Assembly (NCBI GenBank): GCA_035292585.1
Contig: DATDPU010000013.1
Location: forward strand, 124,001-188,000
Source of the DNA: DASSFZ01 sp035292585
GTDB taxonomy: Bacteria > Chloroflexota > Anaerolineae > Fen-1058
DNA: 64,000 nucleotides
Direction: 5' to 3'
In this document: one piece after another, positions 32,913 to 41,887 of the stretch
Layout of the letters: each line of letters begins with the position of its first letter
Position numbering within the stretch: the first letter of the stretch is position 1
Program-made: the position numbers and the translations under genes
Notes under the pieces: model-generated
Databases searched by the model: none
The model's input: the letters and a program-made list of their open reading frames with translations, nothing else
What the model was told of the DNA's origin: nothing

Positions 32913-34022
32913 CTATTTATCCCCCGGTGTGTTGAGACCTGCGCGCAGGGCGGCGGCGACGGCGGCGGCTCGATTGCTGGCGCCCAGTTTCTGCAAGATG
33001 TGATCGACGTGCTTCTTGACGGTGTTCGGCGTGATGCGCAGCGCCTCGGCGATTTGCCGATTCGTATAGCCGCGGGTCACGAAGGCCAGCACATCCCGCT
33101 CGCGCTCGGTCAGCTCGGCTAACGGGCCGTCAGCCGACGGCGCTTTATCAACCTGAACCGGTGCGGCCGCTTCAGACCCGGTGGGCAGGCCGGTCGCGGG
33201 CGGGGTTTTGATGGCCTCTTCGACCATCGAGCGGAACGTGCGACGGTCGAAGCCTTCTTTTTCGACGAAGGCGAACACACCGAACTCGTCGTAAGCCCGA
33301 TCGATATCCTCCGGCTCCCCCAACGCACTGACGACGATGGTGGGCACGCCGCGTTGGCGCGCCGCACGCAGCAGCCAGAACCCGTCCCGATTCTCCTGCG
33401 GATCGGCGGAGCTGATCAGGTGCAAATCGACGATCGCCAGCGCGAAATCGGAGCGTTGCAGCCAGCCGCGCGCCTCGCCATAGCTGATAGCATACTGCGG
33501 CTGGAAGCCGGCCAGCTCCAGGATATCTTCGTAAACCGTGCACCAGCGCGCATCGTCTTCGACGATCAGCACCTTCAAGGCTTCAATGGCCGGCGTCGAT
33601 CGCGTATCGCCGGTGGCAACCTTTTGCACGAATTCAAACAGGTCTTCGCGGCGGAACAGGCCCTTGGATAAGAACCCCAGGACGTTGGGCCGGTGCTGGA
33701 TTTGCGCGATGACATGTGGATCGGTGATACCCGATAGAAACAGGATCGGCGTGTGGGGCAAGCGATCGATCAGGGCCAGCCCATCATGTTTTTCCGGCGC
33801 GTTGGGATTGAGGCCCACGTCTAACACGGCCAGGTGATAATCGCTCGCCGGAACCGGCGGCCCGGCCAGCGCCGTCACCTGGCAGCCCACATCGTTCAAG
33901 ATTTCCGAGACGAGCGTTCGCCAGCGCACATCATCGTCCACGACCAGCGCGCGCAACGGATGTTTGAGTGTGGAGTGCGGATCGGTGATTGTCATGGTGT
34001 CCATTGGGTCATAGTTGTTCAA
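32913..34022 (-). CDS. Two-receiver response regulator with LuxR-type HTH
   Basis: 369 residues. First receiver at about 22-135 (LRALVVDDDVRWRTLV, Asp in LAVLDVGLNP), second at about 148-270 (LKVLIVEDDARWCTVYEDIL, Asp in LAIVDLHLISS). A Pro/Ala linker then joins a NarL/LuxR HTH at about 300-365 (LTERERDVLAFVTRGYTNRQ, IAEALRITPNTVKKHVDHIL). Two tandem receivers in front of one HTH are uncommon. The start overlaps the upstream kinase stop by four bases, so the pair is a two-component system. Target genes unknown; the downstream aminotransferase-ppc-car set is the first suspect. Confidence 0.93.
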   Translation of the reverse strand: MNNYDPMDTMTITDPHSTLKHPLRALVVDDDVRWRTLVSEILNDVGCQVTALAGPPVPASDYHLAVLDVGLNPNAPEKHDGLALIDRLPHTPILFLSGITDPHVIAQIQHRPNVLGFLSKGLFRREDLFEFVQKVATGDTRSTPAIEALKVLIVEDDARWCTVYEDILELAGFQPQYAISYGEARGWLQRSDFALAIVDLHLISSADPQENRDGFWLLRAARQRGVPTIVVSALGEPEDIDRAYDEFGVFAFVEKEGFDRRTFRSMVEEAIKTPPATGLPTGSEAAAPVQVDKAPSADGPLAELTERERDVLAFVTRGYTNRQIAEALRITPNTVKKHVDHILQKLGASNRAAAVAAALRAGLNTPGDK

Positions 34023-36271
34023 TCATCAGTTGGCGCCGACGGCAGCCGGAGGATGAACGTGCAACCTGTTCCATCGCTCTCGGCGAGGGCAATGCTCCCG
34101 CCGAAGCGCTGGACGAGCGATTTCACCCACCACAGCCCAAAGCCTAATTTCCTTGCCGAGCGCTTGGTCGAAAACTCAGGTTCGAAAATCTTCTCGCGGT
34201 AGTCGGCCGACACCCCCGGCCCGTTGTCGGCCACGGTGATCTCCACCCACTGCCGGACCGGGTCGAGGGGATCGGCGGCGACCTTGCCTTCCACCTTCAC
34301 CCAGCCCGCCTGATCGGCCAGCGCGTCCAGCGCGTTTTCGATCAGATTGATCAGCACCAGCCGCAACTGCTCTTCGCCGGCCAGGACGGGCAACAAGGTC
34401 TCAAGCCCGGCCGCTGAGAGCTGCACGTGCGGTGGAATCGTCAGGCGTGCCAGCGCCGTCCGATAGCACGCTTCGACCAAAGTCCTTTGCAGCCGGAGCG
34501 GCCGCAGGTAAGCCATCGAGTCGCGCGCCGCCTCCATCGCCGCACGGGCGCTGTCCTCGATGTCGCGCAAGGTGAGATTGACGTAGGGGTCATCCTTCAG
34601 GCCGGGGCGTCGGTCAAGAATGCCCTGGGCCTGGACCGGGATCACGCCGATCAGGTTGTTGACCCGATGCAGCAGGTTGGCGGCCACGTCGCCGAGCGCG
34701 GCGAACGTTTCAGCCACGGCCTGCCGTTCTTGCGCGAGTTTCATCTGCGCCAACGCTTCGGCCTGTTGCAGCGCGGCGGCGGAGTGACTGGCCAGCCAGG
34801 TGAGCAGCCGAATATCCCAGTCGGAAAAAACGCGCGGCTGCGTGGTATACGCGCCGAATGCGCCGCGCGGGAGCCCGTCGCGCATCAGCAGGGGCACAAT
34901 CAGCGCCGATTCCCAACCCATCTGCTGGGCCAGCTCACGCCGCTCGATACGCGGGTCAGCCCGAAGGTCGGCGCTGAGCACTGGGCCACGGGTGAGCACC
35001 GAGGCGCCGAGCAGGCTGCCGGCCACCGAGACCTGATAGCGCGCGGGGAAACCGCCGGTCGAGGCGCGCAGCGTCAGCACCTTTGGATCGCCCCGCTCGA
35101 TCTCCCAGATTGCCCCATGCGTCACGTTGAGCAGGTCGCACGCCCGCTCGATGAGGAGCGCGAACAATTCGTCGGGCGAGTGGATGATCATCTGGCCGGC
35201 GACTTCTTCGATCGTGTCGAGCAGCTTCGCCTCTTGAATACCGATGATGGCCTGCGTGGCGAGCGTTTCGAGCAGGCGCTCGGCATCCACATCGAAGGCG
35301 GCCAATCGCGGACTTTCGACGTTGAGCACGCCTTCCAAGCCCGCGCCCGGCCCCAAGAGTGGGACGGTCAGCTCGGAGCGCATTTCGCGTTCGGCGTGCA
35401 GCGGTCGATAGATATCGGCCCAGGGGAGCTGGCTCAGATCGTCGATGCGTGCCGAGCGGCGGTGTTTGGCGACCCAGCCCATGATGCTGGCGTGCTCGTT
35501 TACCGGCAGGCGCTCGGTGCTCTCGATTTCATCGCCGCCGACGGCGATGCCGGGTCGCAGCTCGCCCGTCAGCTTGTCGAGCAAACGGAAGGAGCCGTGC
35601 TCGGCTTGCGTAAGATCGAGCGCCGTGTTGAGAATTTCGCTCAACGTGTCTTGCAGATTGGGGCGCGAGCTGATCAGCCGCTCGGCGCGTCTCAACCGTT
35701 CGATCTCATCGACCTTGCGCTGCAACGCGCGGTTGATGCCTTCGAAGCGGCGGGTGTTGTGAATGGCGACGGCGGCTTGATGCACGAGCATATCGAGAAT
35801 CAGCAACTCTTGCTCGGTGAAGCGCCGTTCCACTTGCAGCGAGATGTACATGACCCCGACCGGGATGTCGGCGACGAGCAGCGGATAGCACACGAGTGTC
35901 CGGGCGCCCGCTTCACGTTTGACCGCGTGCACGGGAATGTGCGTATCCTCATACGAGAGGATGCGCCGCTGCAACTGCACCGCGTGCGCGCCCATCCCGT
36001 TCGGGCGGGGCGAATCGCCCGGCACCGGCCCGCCCGATTCGCCCGCGCTGACTCGCGCGCCGGGATCGAAACAGCGCCGTTCGGCGTCATAGATGTAGAT
36101 CACCGCCGCAGTGCCTTCAACTGGATCGGTGCCCACCAGCTGAATGGCAATGTTGGCGATCATGCGCAGCGCATCGGCGAGCGAGTGACCCGGCCCGAGC
36201 CGATTCACTTCGCCCGCGGCGTCGCGCAAGATACCGAGGGCAGTGTGCAAGTAAGAGTCGCTCATGTTCAA
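34019..36271 (-). CDS. Multi-GAF sensor histidine kinase
   Basis: 750 residues, no membrane segments. Three GAF-type sensor domains (roughly 10-175, 200-345 and 355-500), then a dimerisation helix with NLLHRVNNLIGVIPVQAQ near 535 and a HATPase domain (LINLIENALDALADQAG, DNGPGVSADYREKIFEPEFSTK, GFGLWWVKSLVQRFGG). Partner is the two-receiver regulator whose start overlaps its stop. A promoter at 36427-36455 and a leader hairpin at 36318-36352 precede it. Ligand unknown. Confidence 0.92.
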   Translation of the reverse strand: MNMSDSYLHTALGILRDAAGEVNRLGPGHSLADALRMIANIAIQLVGTDPVEGTAAVIYIYDAERRCFDPGARVSAGESGGPVPGDSPRPNGMGAHAVQLQRRILSYEDTHIPVHAVKREAGARTLVCYPLLVADIPVGVMYISLQVERRFTEQELLILDMLVHQAAVAIHNTRRFEGINRALQRKVDEIERLRRAERLISSRPNLQDTLSEILNTALDLTQAEHGSFRLLDKLTGELRPGIAVGGDEIESTERLPVNEHASIMGWVAKHRRSARIDDLSQLPWADIYRPLHAEREMRSELTVPLLGPGAGLEGVLNVESPRLAAFDVDAERLLETLATQAIIGIQEAKLLDTIEEVAGQMIIHSPDELFALLIERACDLLNVTHGAIWEIERGDPKVLTLRASTGGFPARYQVSVAGSLLGASVLTRGPVLSADLRADPRIERRELAQQMGWESALIVPLLMRDGLPRGAFGAYTTQPRVFSDWDIRLLTWLASHSAAALQQAEALAQMKLAQERQAVAETFAALGDVAANLLHRVNNLIGVIPVQAQGILDRRPGLKDDPYVNLTLRDIEDSARAAMEAARDSMAYLRPLRLQRTLVEACYRTALARLTIPPHVQLSAAGLETLLPVLAGEEQLRLVLINLIENALDALADQAGWVKVEGKVAADPLDPVRQWVEITVADNGPGVSADYREKIFEPEFSTKRSARKLGFGLWWVKSLVQRFGGSIALAESDGTGCTFILRLPSAPTDD

Positions 36272-36317
36272 CGGACAACCTGCGGCGTGCGCCGTACTCG
36301 GACAGTCATATCAAAAC

Positions 36318-36352
36318 GCCCTCAGCCGTCCGCTCACTTGACGACTAAGGGC
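36318..36352 (-). terminator. Terminator-like hairpin in the kinase leader
   Basis: On the minus strand GCCCTTAGTCGTC and GACGGCTGAGGGC (imperfect pairing) flank a 9-base loop and are followed by GTTTTGAT. It lies between the promoter and start of the GAF kinase. Candidate attenuator. Confidence 0.6.
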
Positions 36353-36426
36353 TTCGCGGCCCGACACACATTCGGTTTATACAGTCTCCGCAGAGCACCG
36401 CGCCGGGCGAGAGATGGCCGAGTGAA

Positions 36427-36455
36427 AGTTTAGCATGCGCGTGGATCAGTGTCAA
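36427..36455 (-). promoter_or_regulatory. Consensus promoter of the kinase-regulator set
   Basis: Minus strand TTGACA (36450-36455), 17-base spacer, TAAACT (36427-36432). Divergent from the argG promoter about 110 bases away. Confidence 0.8.
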
Positions 36456-36566
36456 GCGATTGCGACCTCATCTTCGGATCAGTGTGTTCGTGAGCGCGGA
36501 ACAGAGGAACAAGCAGTTGTCCACTATTGCCAAATTGCTCTTAAGTGGTCATGGGCAGATTGCCGA

Positions 36567-36596
36567 TTGACACGCCTCGACCTTCTATGTTAAATT
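36567..36596 (+). promoter_or_regulatory. Promoter of argG
   Basis: TTGACA (36567-36572), 18-base spacer, TAAATT (36591-36596). Expected RNA start near 36603, only about 8 bases before the ATG of a possible leader peptide. Confidence 0.7.
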
Positions 36597-36610
36597 TCTA
36601 ACTGGTTACC

Positions 36611-36715
36611 ATGTATCCTAACTGTATCGCCGTTTCATCCATCCGACGACCGAAACCGTCCCCGCCCGTCCCCACACCGGGGGAGGTCGGCTTTTTGCGT
36701 TTGGGTGCAGCTTGA
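36611..36715 (+). CDS. Possible leader peptide upstream of argG
   Basis: 34 codons, MYPNCIAVSSIRRPKPSPPV then PTPGEVGFLRLGAA. It has three Arg codons, two adjacent (12-13). It begins just downstream of the predicted RNA start and ends before the argG terminator. The Arg content is modest, so arginine-sensing attenuation is a guess; the position is its main support. A first GC-rich stem (CGACC.../GGTCGG followed by CTTTTT, about 36643-36696) overlaps the peptide. Confidence 0.35.
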   Translation: MYPNCIAVSSIRRPKPSPPVPTPGEVGFLRLGAA

Positions 36716-36743
36716 ACCAAGTCTAACCCGTTCGCGTTTTGAA

Positions 36744-36769
36744 AGCCCTCCAACCCGGAGGGCTTTTTA
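36744..36769 (+). terminator. Intrinsic terminator in the argG leader
   Basis: AGCCCTCC and GGAGGGCT, perfect 8-bp stem, 5-base loop, then TTTTTATTT. It stands 44 bases before the argG start, downstream of the argG promoter, so it is a probable attenuator. Confidence 0.85.
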
Positions 36770-36812
36770 TTTGGGGATTTCTGATTTTCAATCCGCAATC
36801 ATAGGAGAGGCT

Positions 36813-38075
36813 ATGTCGAAGAAGGACGTCAAGAAGGTCGTGCTCGCTTATTCGGGCGGGCTGGATACGTCGGTGATCGTGCCGTGGCTGCGCGAAAACT
36901 ATGGCTGCGAGGTGATCTGCTTCTGCGCGGATATCGGGCAGGGCGAGGAACTTTCGGGTCTGCCGGCCAAGGCGACCGCCAGCGGCGCGAGCAAGTGCAT
37001 CGTCCAGGATTTGCGCGACGAGTTCGCCCGCGCTTACCTGTTCCCGCTGCTGCGCGCCGGGGCCGTGTATGAGCGCAAATATCTGCTGGGCACCTCGGTC
37101 GCTCGCCCGCTCATCGCCAAACACCAGGTTGAAGTCGCGCAGGCCGAAGGCGCGGATGCCGTCGCGCACGGCTGCACCGGCAAAGGCAATGACCAGGTTC
37201 GCTTCGAGCTCACCTACACCGCGCTCGATCCGCGCTTGAAGGTCATCGCCCCCTGGCGCGAATGGCAGATCCGTTCCCGCGAAGATGCGCTGGCCTATGC
37301 GCGCGCGCACAACGTGCCGGTGACGGCCAGCGTGAAATCGATTTATAGCCGCGATCGGAACCTGTGGCATTTGTCGCACGAGGGCGGTTTGTTGGAGGAT
37401 CCGTGGCAGGAGCCTGAAGAATCGATGTATCAGCTCAGCATCGCGCCGGAGTCGGCGCCCAATGAACCTCAGGTCGTCGAGGTCGAATTCCAAGCGGGTT
37501 GCCCGACGGCGGTTGACGGCCAGCCGCTCGCGCCCGCGCAGATCGTCGAGACGCTGAATCGGTTGGGCGGGGCGCACGGCATCGGGCGGGTCGATCTGGT
37601 CGAGAATCGGCTGGTGGGGATGAAGTCGCATGGCGTGTACGAGACGCCGGGCGGCACGATCCTGCTGGCGGCGCACCGCGAGCTGGAGTCGATCACACTG
37701 GATCGGGATACGCTGCATTACAAGGACGTGGTCGCGCAGCGCTACGCCGAACTGGTGTACAACGGGCAGTGGTTCACGCCGCTGCGCGAGGCGCTGGACG
37801 CCTTCTTCGACACGACGCAATCGCACGTGACCGGCACGGTGCGTCTGAAATTGTACAAGGGCAACGTAATCTTGATCGGGCGGCGCAGCCCATACAGTCT
37901 ATATCGCGAAGACTTCGCGACGTTCGGCCAGGAAGACGTGTACGACCAGAGCGATGCGGAAGGTTTCATCACACTGTTCGGTCTGCCGTTGAAGGTGCGG
38001 GCGATGATGGACGTGTCCGGCGGCGGCAAATCGCGGTACGAAGCGCCGGACTATTCGAAGTTCAAGCGAGACTGA
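36813..38075 (+). CDS. argG: Argininosuccinate synthase
   Basis: 420 residues. It joins citrulline and aspartate with ATP. P-loop VVLAYSGGLDTSVIVPWL at residues 8-26, KYLLGTSVARPLIAKHQVE, AHGCTGKGNDQVRFEL and IAPWRE, and YSRDRNLWHLSHEGG are all family motifs. ATG 36813 with AGGAGAGG is the start. First gene of the plus-strand arg/lys set; a MITE-like element (38079-38211) begins four bases after its stop. Regulation is likely by attenuation (terminator 36744). Confidence 0.97.
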   Translation: MSKKDVKKVVLAYSGGLDTSVIVPWLRENYGCEVICFCADIGQGEELSGLPAKATASGASKCIVQDLRDEFARAYLFPLLRAGAVYERKYLLGTSVARPLIAKHQVEVAQAEGADAVAHGCTGKGNDQVRFELTYTALDPRLKVIAPWREWQIRSREDALAYARAHNVPVTASVKSIYSRDRNLWHLSHEGGLLEDPWQEPEESMYQLSIAPESAPNEPQVVEVEFQAGCPTAVDGQPLAPAQIVETLNRLGGAHGIGRVDLVENRLVGMKSHGVYETPGGTILLAAHRELESITLDRDTLHYKDVVAQRYAELVYNGQWFTPLREALDAFFDTTQSHVTGTVRLKLYKGNVILIGRRSPYSLYREDFATFGQEDVYDQSDAEGFITLFGLPLKVRAMMDVSGGGKSRYEAPDYSKFKRD

Positions 38076-38078
38076 TTC

Positions 38079-38211
38079 AACTCACCTTACGCAGTTTGCT
38101 CCCCGACCGCGTCCCATAGGCGGTGCAGTGCTCCCGTCGCGGTCGGGTGAATGGCTGGAAACGCCCGCGCGGACGCGGGCTTCGAGCGAAGTTGAACGGC
38201 GGCGGCGTAAG
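38079..38211. repeat. MITE-like element, family B copy 1
   Basis: 133 bp almost identical to 53890-54029. Left end AACTCACCTTACGCAG. The matching right terminal repeat (seen in copy 2) is truncated here after CGTAAG. Inside: CCCGACCGCG/CGCGGTCGGG (10-bp perfect stem) and GCCCGCG-CGGA-CGCGGGC, so an RNA copy would be strongly folded. No coding potential. Confidence 0.85.
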
Positions 38212-38216
38212 CTTTA

Positions 38217-38287
38217 ATTGATGGTTGATGATTTCGGATTGCTGATTGTCAAATCAACAATCCGAAATCGGAAATCGGAAATCAGAA
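38217..38287. repeat. Heptamer inverted repeat up to the argH start
   Basis: GATTTCGGATTGCTGATTG, then CAACAATCCGAAATCGG and GAAATCG/GAAATCA units with exact 7-base spacing, ending in the argH ATG. There is no Shine-Dalgarno; the repeat itself forms the start context. Confidence 0.8.
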
Positions 38288-39664
38288 ATGGCATTATGGG
38301 GCGGACGTTTTTCCAACAGTCTCGATTCATTGGCGGCGGAGTTCAACGCCTCGCTGCCGTTCGACTATCGCCTGGCCGAGGTCGATGTGCGCGGCTCGAT
38401 CGCCTGGGCGCGCGCGTTGGCGCATGCCGGGGTGATCGGCGCTGAGGCAGCTGCTCAGCTGTGCGAAGGCTTGCAGCAGGTAGGGGAAGAGCTTAGAGAG
38501 CAGCGCTTGATGTTTGCGGTGAGTGACGAAGATATCCATACTGCCGTCGAACGAAGACTGGGTGAAATCGTCGGGGCGACGGCGGGGAAGCTGCACACGG
38601 GCCGCAGTCGCAACGATCAGGTGGCGACCGATTTTCGCTTGTGGGTACTGAGTGCGATCGATCGGCTCGATGCCGAACTGCATCAGCTGCAGGCGGCGTT
38701 GGTCGCGCGCGCCGAAACCGATTGGGGCATTCTCCTCCCCGGCTACACCCACTTTCAGCGCGCGCAGCCGATCTTGCTCAGTCACTGGTGGCTGGCGCAC
38801 TTCTGGCCCCTGGCTCGCGATCGGGAGCGGCTGGCGCAGGCGCGCGCGCGAACGAACGTCTCGCCATTAGGCGCAGGCGCGTTGGCCGGGACGCCGTTCG
38901 CGATCGACCGCGAGGCTTTGGCGCGCGAGCTGGGCTTCGCCGCCGTTTCGGCCAACAGCCTGGATGCCGTTTCCGATCGCGACTTCGCCGCCGAATTTCT
39001 GTTCGTCGCCGCGCTCATCGCGGTTCACCTCTCCCGATTGTCCGAAGCTCTGATCCTCTTTGCCACCGCCGAATTCGGCTTCATCGAACTCTCCGATGCC
39101 TTCTCCACCGGTTCCAGCCTGATGCCGCAGAAGAAGAACCCCGACACGCTCGAACTCACGCGCGGTAAAGCGGGCAGATTGATCGGGCTGCTGACCGGCC
39201 TGCTGGCGACGCTCAAAGGTTTGCCGTCGGCCTACGACAAAGATTTGCAAGAGGATAAAGAACCCGTCTTCGCGGCGGCGGACGCACTCGCGCACATGCT
39301 GCCGGTGATGGCGGGGCTGATCGGCAGCTTGACCGTTCGATCCGAACGGATGCAGTCGGCGCTCGACCCGAGCCTGTTGGCGACCGACCTGGCCGATTAT
39401 TTGGTGGCGCGCGGCGTTCCTTTTCGAGAGGCGCACCACGTGGTGGGTCAGGCCGTGCGCCGAGCGATCGATTTAGGTGTGAGTTTAGATCGATTGGCGC
39501 TGGCCGAACTGCGCGCGATCCATCCGGCGTTTGGCGCTGACGTGACAACCGTGTTCGATTTCAACCAGTCGGCTGCGCGGCGGAAGGTGACGGGCGGCAC
39601 GGGTCACATTGCGGTGCAGGCGCAACTGGCGCAGGCGAGGGAATATCTGAAACGTGAAACGTGA
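38288..39664 (+). CDS. argH: Argininosuccinate lyase
   Basis: 458 residues. It cleaves argininosuccinate to arginine and fumarate. Fumarase/aspartase superfamily motifs: MALWGGRFSNSLDSLAAEFN, EDIHTAVERRLGEIVG, KLHTGRSRNDQVATDFRLW, YTHFQRAQPILLSHW and the flexible catalytic loop GSSLMPQKKNPDTLEL. The ATG 38288 within the spacer repeat is chosen because the family start MxLWGGRF follows directly. Next comes lysW. Confidence 0.97.
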   Translation: MALWGGRFSNSLDSLAAEFNASLPFDYRLAEVDVRGSIAWARALAHAGVIGAEAAAQLCEGLQQVGEELREQRLMFAVSDEDIHTAVERRLGEIVGATAGKLHTGRSRNDQVATDFRLWVLSAIDRLDAELHQLQAALVARAETDWGILLPGYTHFQRAQPILLSHWWLAHFWPLARDRERLAQARARTNVSPLGAGALAGTPFAIDREALARELGFAAVSANSLDAVSDRDFAAEFLFVAALIAVHLSRLSEALILFATAEFGFIELSDAFSTGSSLMPQKKNPDTLELTRGKAGRLIGLLTGLLATLKGLPSAYDKDLQEDKEPVFAAADALAHMLPVMAGLIGSLTVRSERMQSALDPSLLATDLADYLVARGVPFREAHHVVGQAVRRAIDLGVSLDRLALAELRAIHPAFGADVTTVFDFNQSAARRKVTGGTGHIAVQAQLAQAREYLKRET

Positions 39665-39725
39665 AACGTGAAACGTGAAACCTGTTACCTGTTTACCTGT
39701 TGCCTGTCTACCTGCTACCTGAACA
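39652..39725. repeat. GAAACGT and ACCTGTT tandem spacer
   Basis: GAAACGT repeats four times from the argH end (supplying its last codons and stop), followed by six ACCTG-containing units (ACCTGTTACCTGTTTACCTG). The ACCTG type recurs as an inverted pair at 57636-57705. Confidence 0.8.
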
Positions 39726-39755
39726 CCACACCAAATTTCAAAGGAGGAACTCCGT

Positions 39756-39923
39756 ATGAATGCAAGCAATTGCCCCGAATGTGATGCAACGCTCAGCCTC
39801 AGCGCAGTCGTGCAAGGGGAGATCGTGGTCTGCCCGGATTGCGGCGTCGATCTCGAAGTGACCGGCCTCGCGCCGCTCAGCGTCGCGCTCGCGCCGATGG
39901 AGCAGGAAGACTGGGGGGAGTAG
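39756..39923 (+). CDS. lysW: LysW amino-group carrier protein
   Basis: 55 residues. Zinc-finger part CPEC (6-9) and CPDC (26-29), acidic body, and the C-terminal EDWGE (51-55) whose last Glu gamma-carboxyl is ligated to the amino group of 2-aminoadipate (or glutamate). The carrier holds intermediates through LysX, LysZ, LysY, LysJ and is released by LysK. AAAGGAGG lies 8 bases before the ATG. The stop abuts the lysX start (TAGATG). A strong marker of the alpha-aminoadipate pathway. Confidence 0.97.
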   Translation: MNASNCPECDATLSLSAVVQGEIVVCPDCGVDLEVTGLAPLSVALAPMEQEDWGE

Positions 39924-40859
39924 ATGAAAATCGGTATCCTACTCTCGCGCGTTCGGGTGGAAGAGAAATGGCTGCTCGAAGCGCTCGATCAGCGCGGCCT
40001 GACCTACGACCGAATCGACGATCGTGAGGCGGTCTTCGATCTGGCGCAGCCGGGGCGCTGGCTGGAGTACGCTGTGGTGCTCGAGCGCAGTGTGTCGTTC
40101 GCGCGCGGGCTGTACGCGACGCAAGTGCTCAACTCGTGGGGCATTCCCACCGTGAACATGGCGCAGGTGGCCGCGACCTGCGGCGACAAACTGGCGACCT
40201 CGGCGGCGCTGGCGCGGGCCGGCGTGCCGCAGCCGCGCATCAAGGTTGCCTTCACATCCGAGTCGGCGCTGGCGGCGATCGAGGCGTTCGGCTACCCGGT
40301 GGTGCTCAAGCCCGTCGTCGGGTCGTGGGGCCGCCTGCTCGCGAAGATCAACGACCGCGATGCCGCCGAAGCGATTCTTGAACACAAAGAGACGCTCGGC
40401 TCGTACCAGCACTCCATTTTCTATATCCAGGAGTTCATCGCCAAGCCCGGCCGCGATATCCGCGCGTTCGTCATCGGGAATCAAACGGTGTGCGCCATCT
40501 ACCGCGCCTCCTCGCACTGGATCACGAACACGGCGCGCGGCGGCAAGGGCGAGGTCTGCCCCGTTACGCCGGAACTCGATGCGATCTGCCAGGCCGCCGC
40601 CAACGCGGTGGGCGGGGGCGTGTTGGCGATCGACGTGCTGGAAGACCCGGAGCGCGGCTACTTAATCAACGAAGTCAATCACACGATGGAGTTCCACACC
40701 ACCGTCCCGGTGACCGGCGTCGATATCCCAGGCATCATCGTCGATTACACTGTGGTGGTCGGCGCCCAACCCCGATCCGATCAGGCAGCGGGCCTTGCCC
40801 GCTTGCCTGTGCCCGCTGCGGTACATCGCGCGAATGGACATCGAGCGGTGGCGGCATGA
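39924..40859 (+). CDS. lysX: LysW:2-aminoadipate ligase
   Basis: 311 residues, ATP-grasp ligase of the RimK/LysX family. It joins 2-aminoadipate to the C-terminal Glu of LysW. Motifs: MKIGILLSRVRVEEKWLLEAL, ATCGDKLATSAALARAGVPQP, VVLKPVVGSWGRLL, the nucleotide-binding FYIQEFIAKPGRDIRAFVIG, SHWITNTARGGKGEV and the metal site YLINEVNHTMEFH. Translationally coupled to lysW and, by ATGA, to lysY. The same type of enzyme can use glutamate (ArgX) for ornithine; the side chosen cannot be read with certainty. Confidence 0.95.
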   Translation: MKIGILLSRVRVEEKWLLEALDQRGLTYDRIDDREAVFDLAQPGRWLEYAVVLERSVSFARGLYATQVLNSWGIPTVNMAQVAATCGDKLATSAALARAGVPQPRIKVAFTSESALAAIEAFGYPVVLKPVVGSWGRLLAKINDRDAAEAILEHKETLGSYQHSIFYIQEFIAKPGRDIRAFVIGNQTVCAIYRASSHWITNTARGGKGEVCPVTPELDAICQAAANAVGGGVLAIDVLEDPERGYLINEVNHTMEFHTTVPVTGVDIPGIIVDYTVVVGAQPRSDQAAGLARLPVPAAVHRANGHRAVAA

Positions 40860-41887
40860 AGGTTTCGATCGTCGGTGGATCGGGTTACACGGGCGGCGAG
40901 CTGTTGCGGATTCTGTTGTTTCATCCGCAGGTCGAGATCGCGCAAGCGACATCGGAGAGTCACGCGGGCGAATACGTCTATCAGCAGCATCCGAATCTCC
41001 GCAAGCGAACCCAGTTGCAGTTCACGTCGCGCGCTGCGCTCCAGCCGTGCGAGGTGCTGTTCCTGGCGCTGCCGCACGGCGAATCGCAAAAGCACATCGA
41101 GCGTTACCTCGACTTCGCGCCGAAAATCATCGACCTGTCGGCAGATTTTCGGTTGCGGGATGCGGCGCTTTACAAGCAGTGGTATGGCGAAGACCATCGC
41201 GCGCCGCAGTACCTAACTCAGTTTGTGTACGGTCTCCCCGAAGTTCAGCGCGCGGCGCTGCGCGACGCGCGCTATATCAGCGGCGTCGGCTGCAATGCCA
41301 CGGCGTCGATCCTGGCGCTGCTGCCGCTGGTGAAAGCGAACCTGCTCGATCTCGATAAGCCGGTGATCGTGGACGTGAAGACCGGTTCATCCGAGGGCGG
41401 CGCGAGCGTCAATCCCGGCTCGCATCATCCCGAACGCAGCCACTCGATTCGCGCCTACGCGCCGACCGGGCACCGGCACACCGCCGAGGTGATTCAAGAG
41501 CTGGGCCTGCGGAATGTTCACCTGAGCATGACGGCGGTCGATCTGGTGCGCGGCGTGTTGGCGGCGGCGCATGTGTTCGTCAAGCCGGGCACGGCCGAGA
41601 AAGACCTGTGGAAAGCATATCGAGCCGCGTACGCCAACGAACCCTTTGTGCGGATCGTCAAAGACAAAACCGGCATTCACCGTCTACCCGATCCGAAGAT
41701 TCTGGCCGGCTCCAACTACGCCGATGTCGGCTTCGATCTCGATCCCGACTCGGGGCGTGTGGTCGCGCTCGCGGCGATCGACAATCTGATGAAGGGCGCG
41801 TCGGGCAGCGCCGTGCAGGCGCTGAATATCCTGTGCGGCTTCGAAGAGACGGCCGGGCTGGAGTTTCCGGGACTCCACCCGATTTGA
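40856..41887 (+). CDS. lysY: [LysW]-aminoadipyl-phosphate reductase
   Basis: 343 residues, ArgC/LysY family. It reduces LysW-aminoadipyl phosphate to the semialdehyde with NADPH. MKVSIVGGSGYTGGELLRIL is the Rossmann start, the catalytic Cys lies in SGVGCNATASILALLPL, and HPERSHSIRAYAPTGHRHTAE and GGTNYADVGFDL-like GSNYADVGFDL segments are typical. The start overlaps the lysX stop. argB/argC paralogues are absent from the window, so this may also serve ornithine synthesis. Confidence 0.95.
   Translation: MKVSIVGGSGYTGGELLRILLFHPQVEIAQATSESHAGEYVYQQHPNLRKRTQLQFTSRAALQPCEVLFLALPHGESQKHIERYLDFAPKIIDLSADFRLRDAALYKQWYGEDHRAPQYLTQFVYGLPEVQRAALRDARYISGVGCNATASILALLPLVKANLLDLDKPVIVDVKTGSSEGGASVNPGSHHPERSHSIRAYAPTGHRHTAEVIQELGLRNVHLSMTAVDLVRGVLAAAHVFVKPGTAEKDLWKAYRAAYANEPFVRIVKDKTGIHRLPDPKILAGSNYADVGFDLDPDSGRVVALAAIDNLMKGASGSAVQALNILCGFEETAGLEFPGLHPI

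Noticed and set aside
34427..36433. 668-codon open frame antisense to the GAF kinase
   Set aside because: Biased Arg/Gln/His composition typical of GC-rich shadow frames; the opposite strand encodes a clear kinase.
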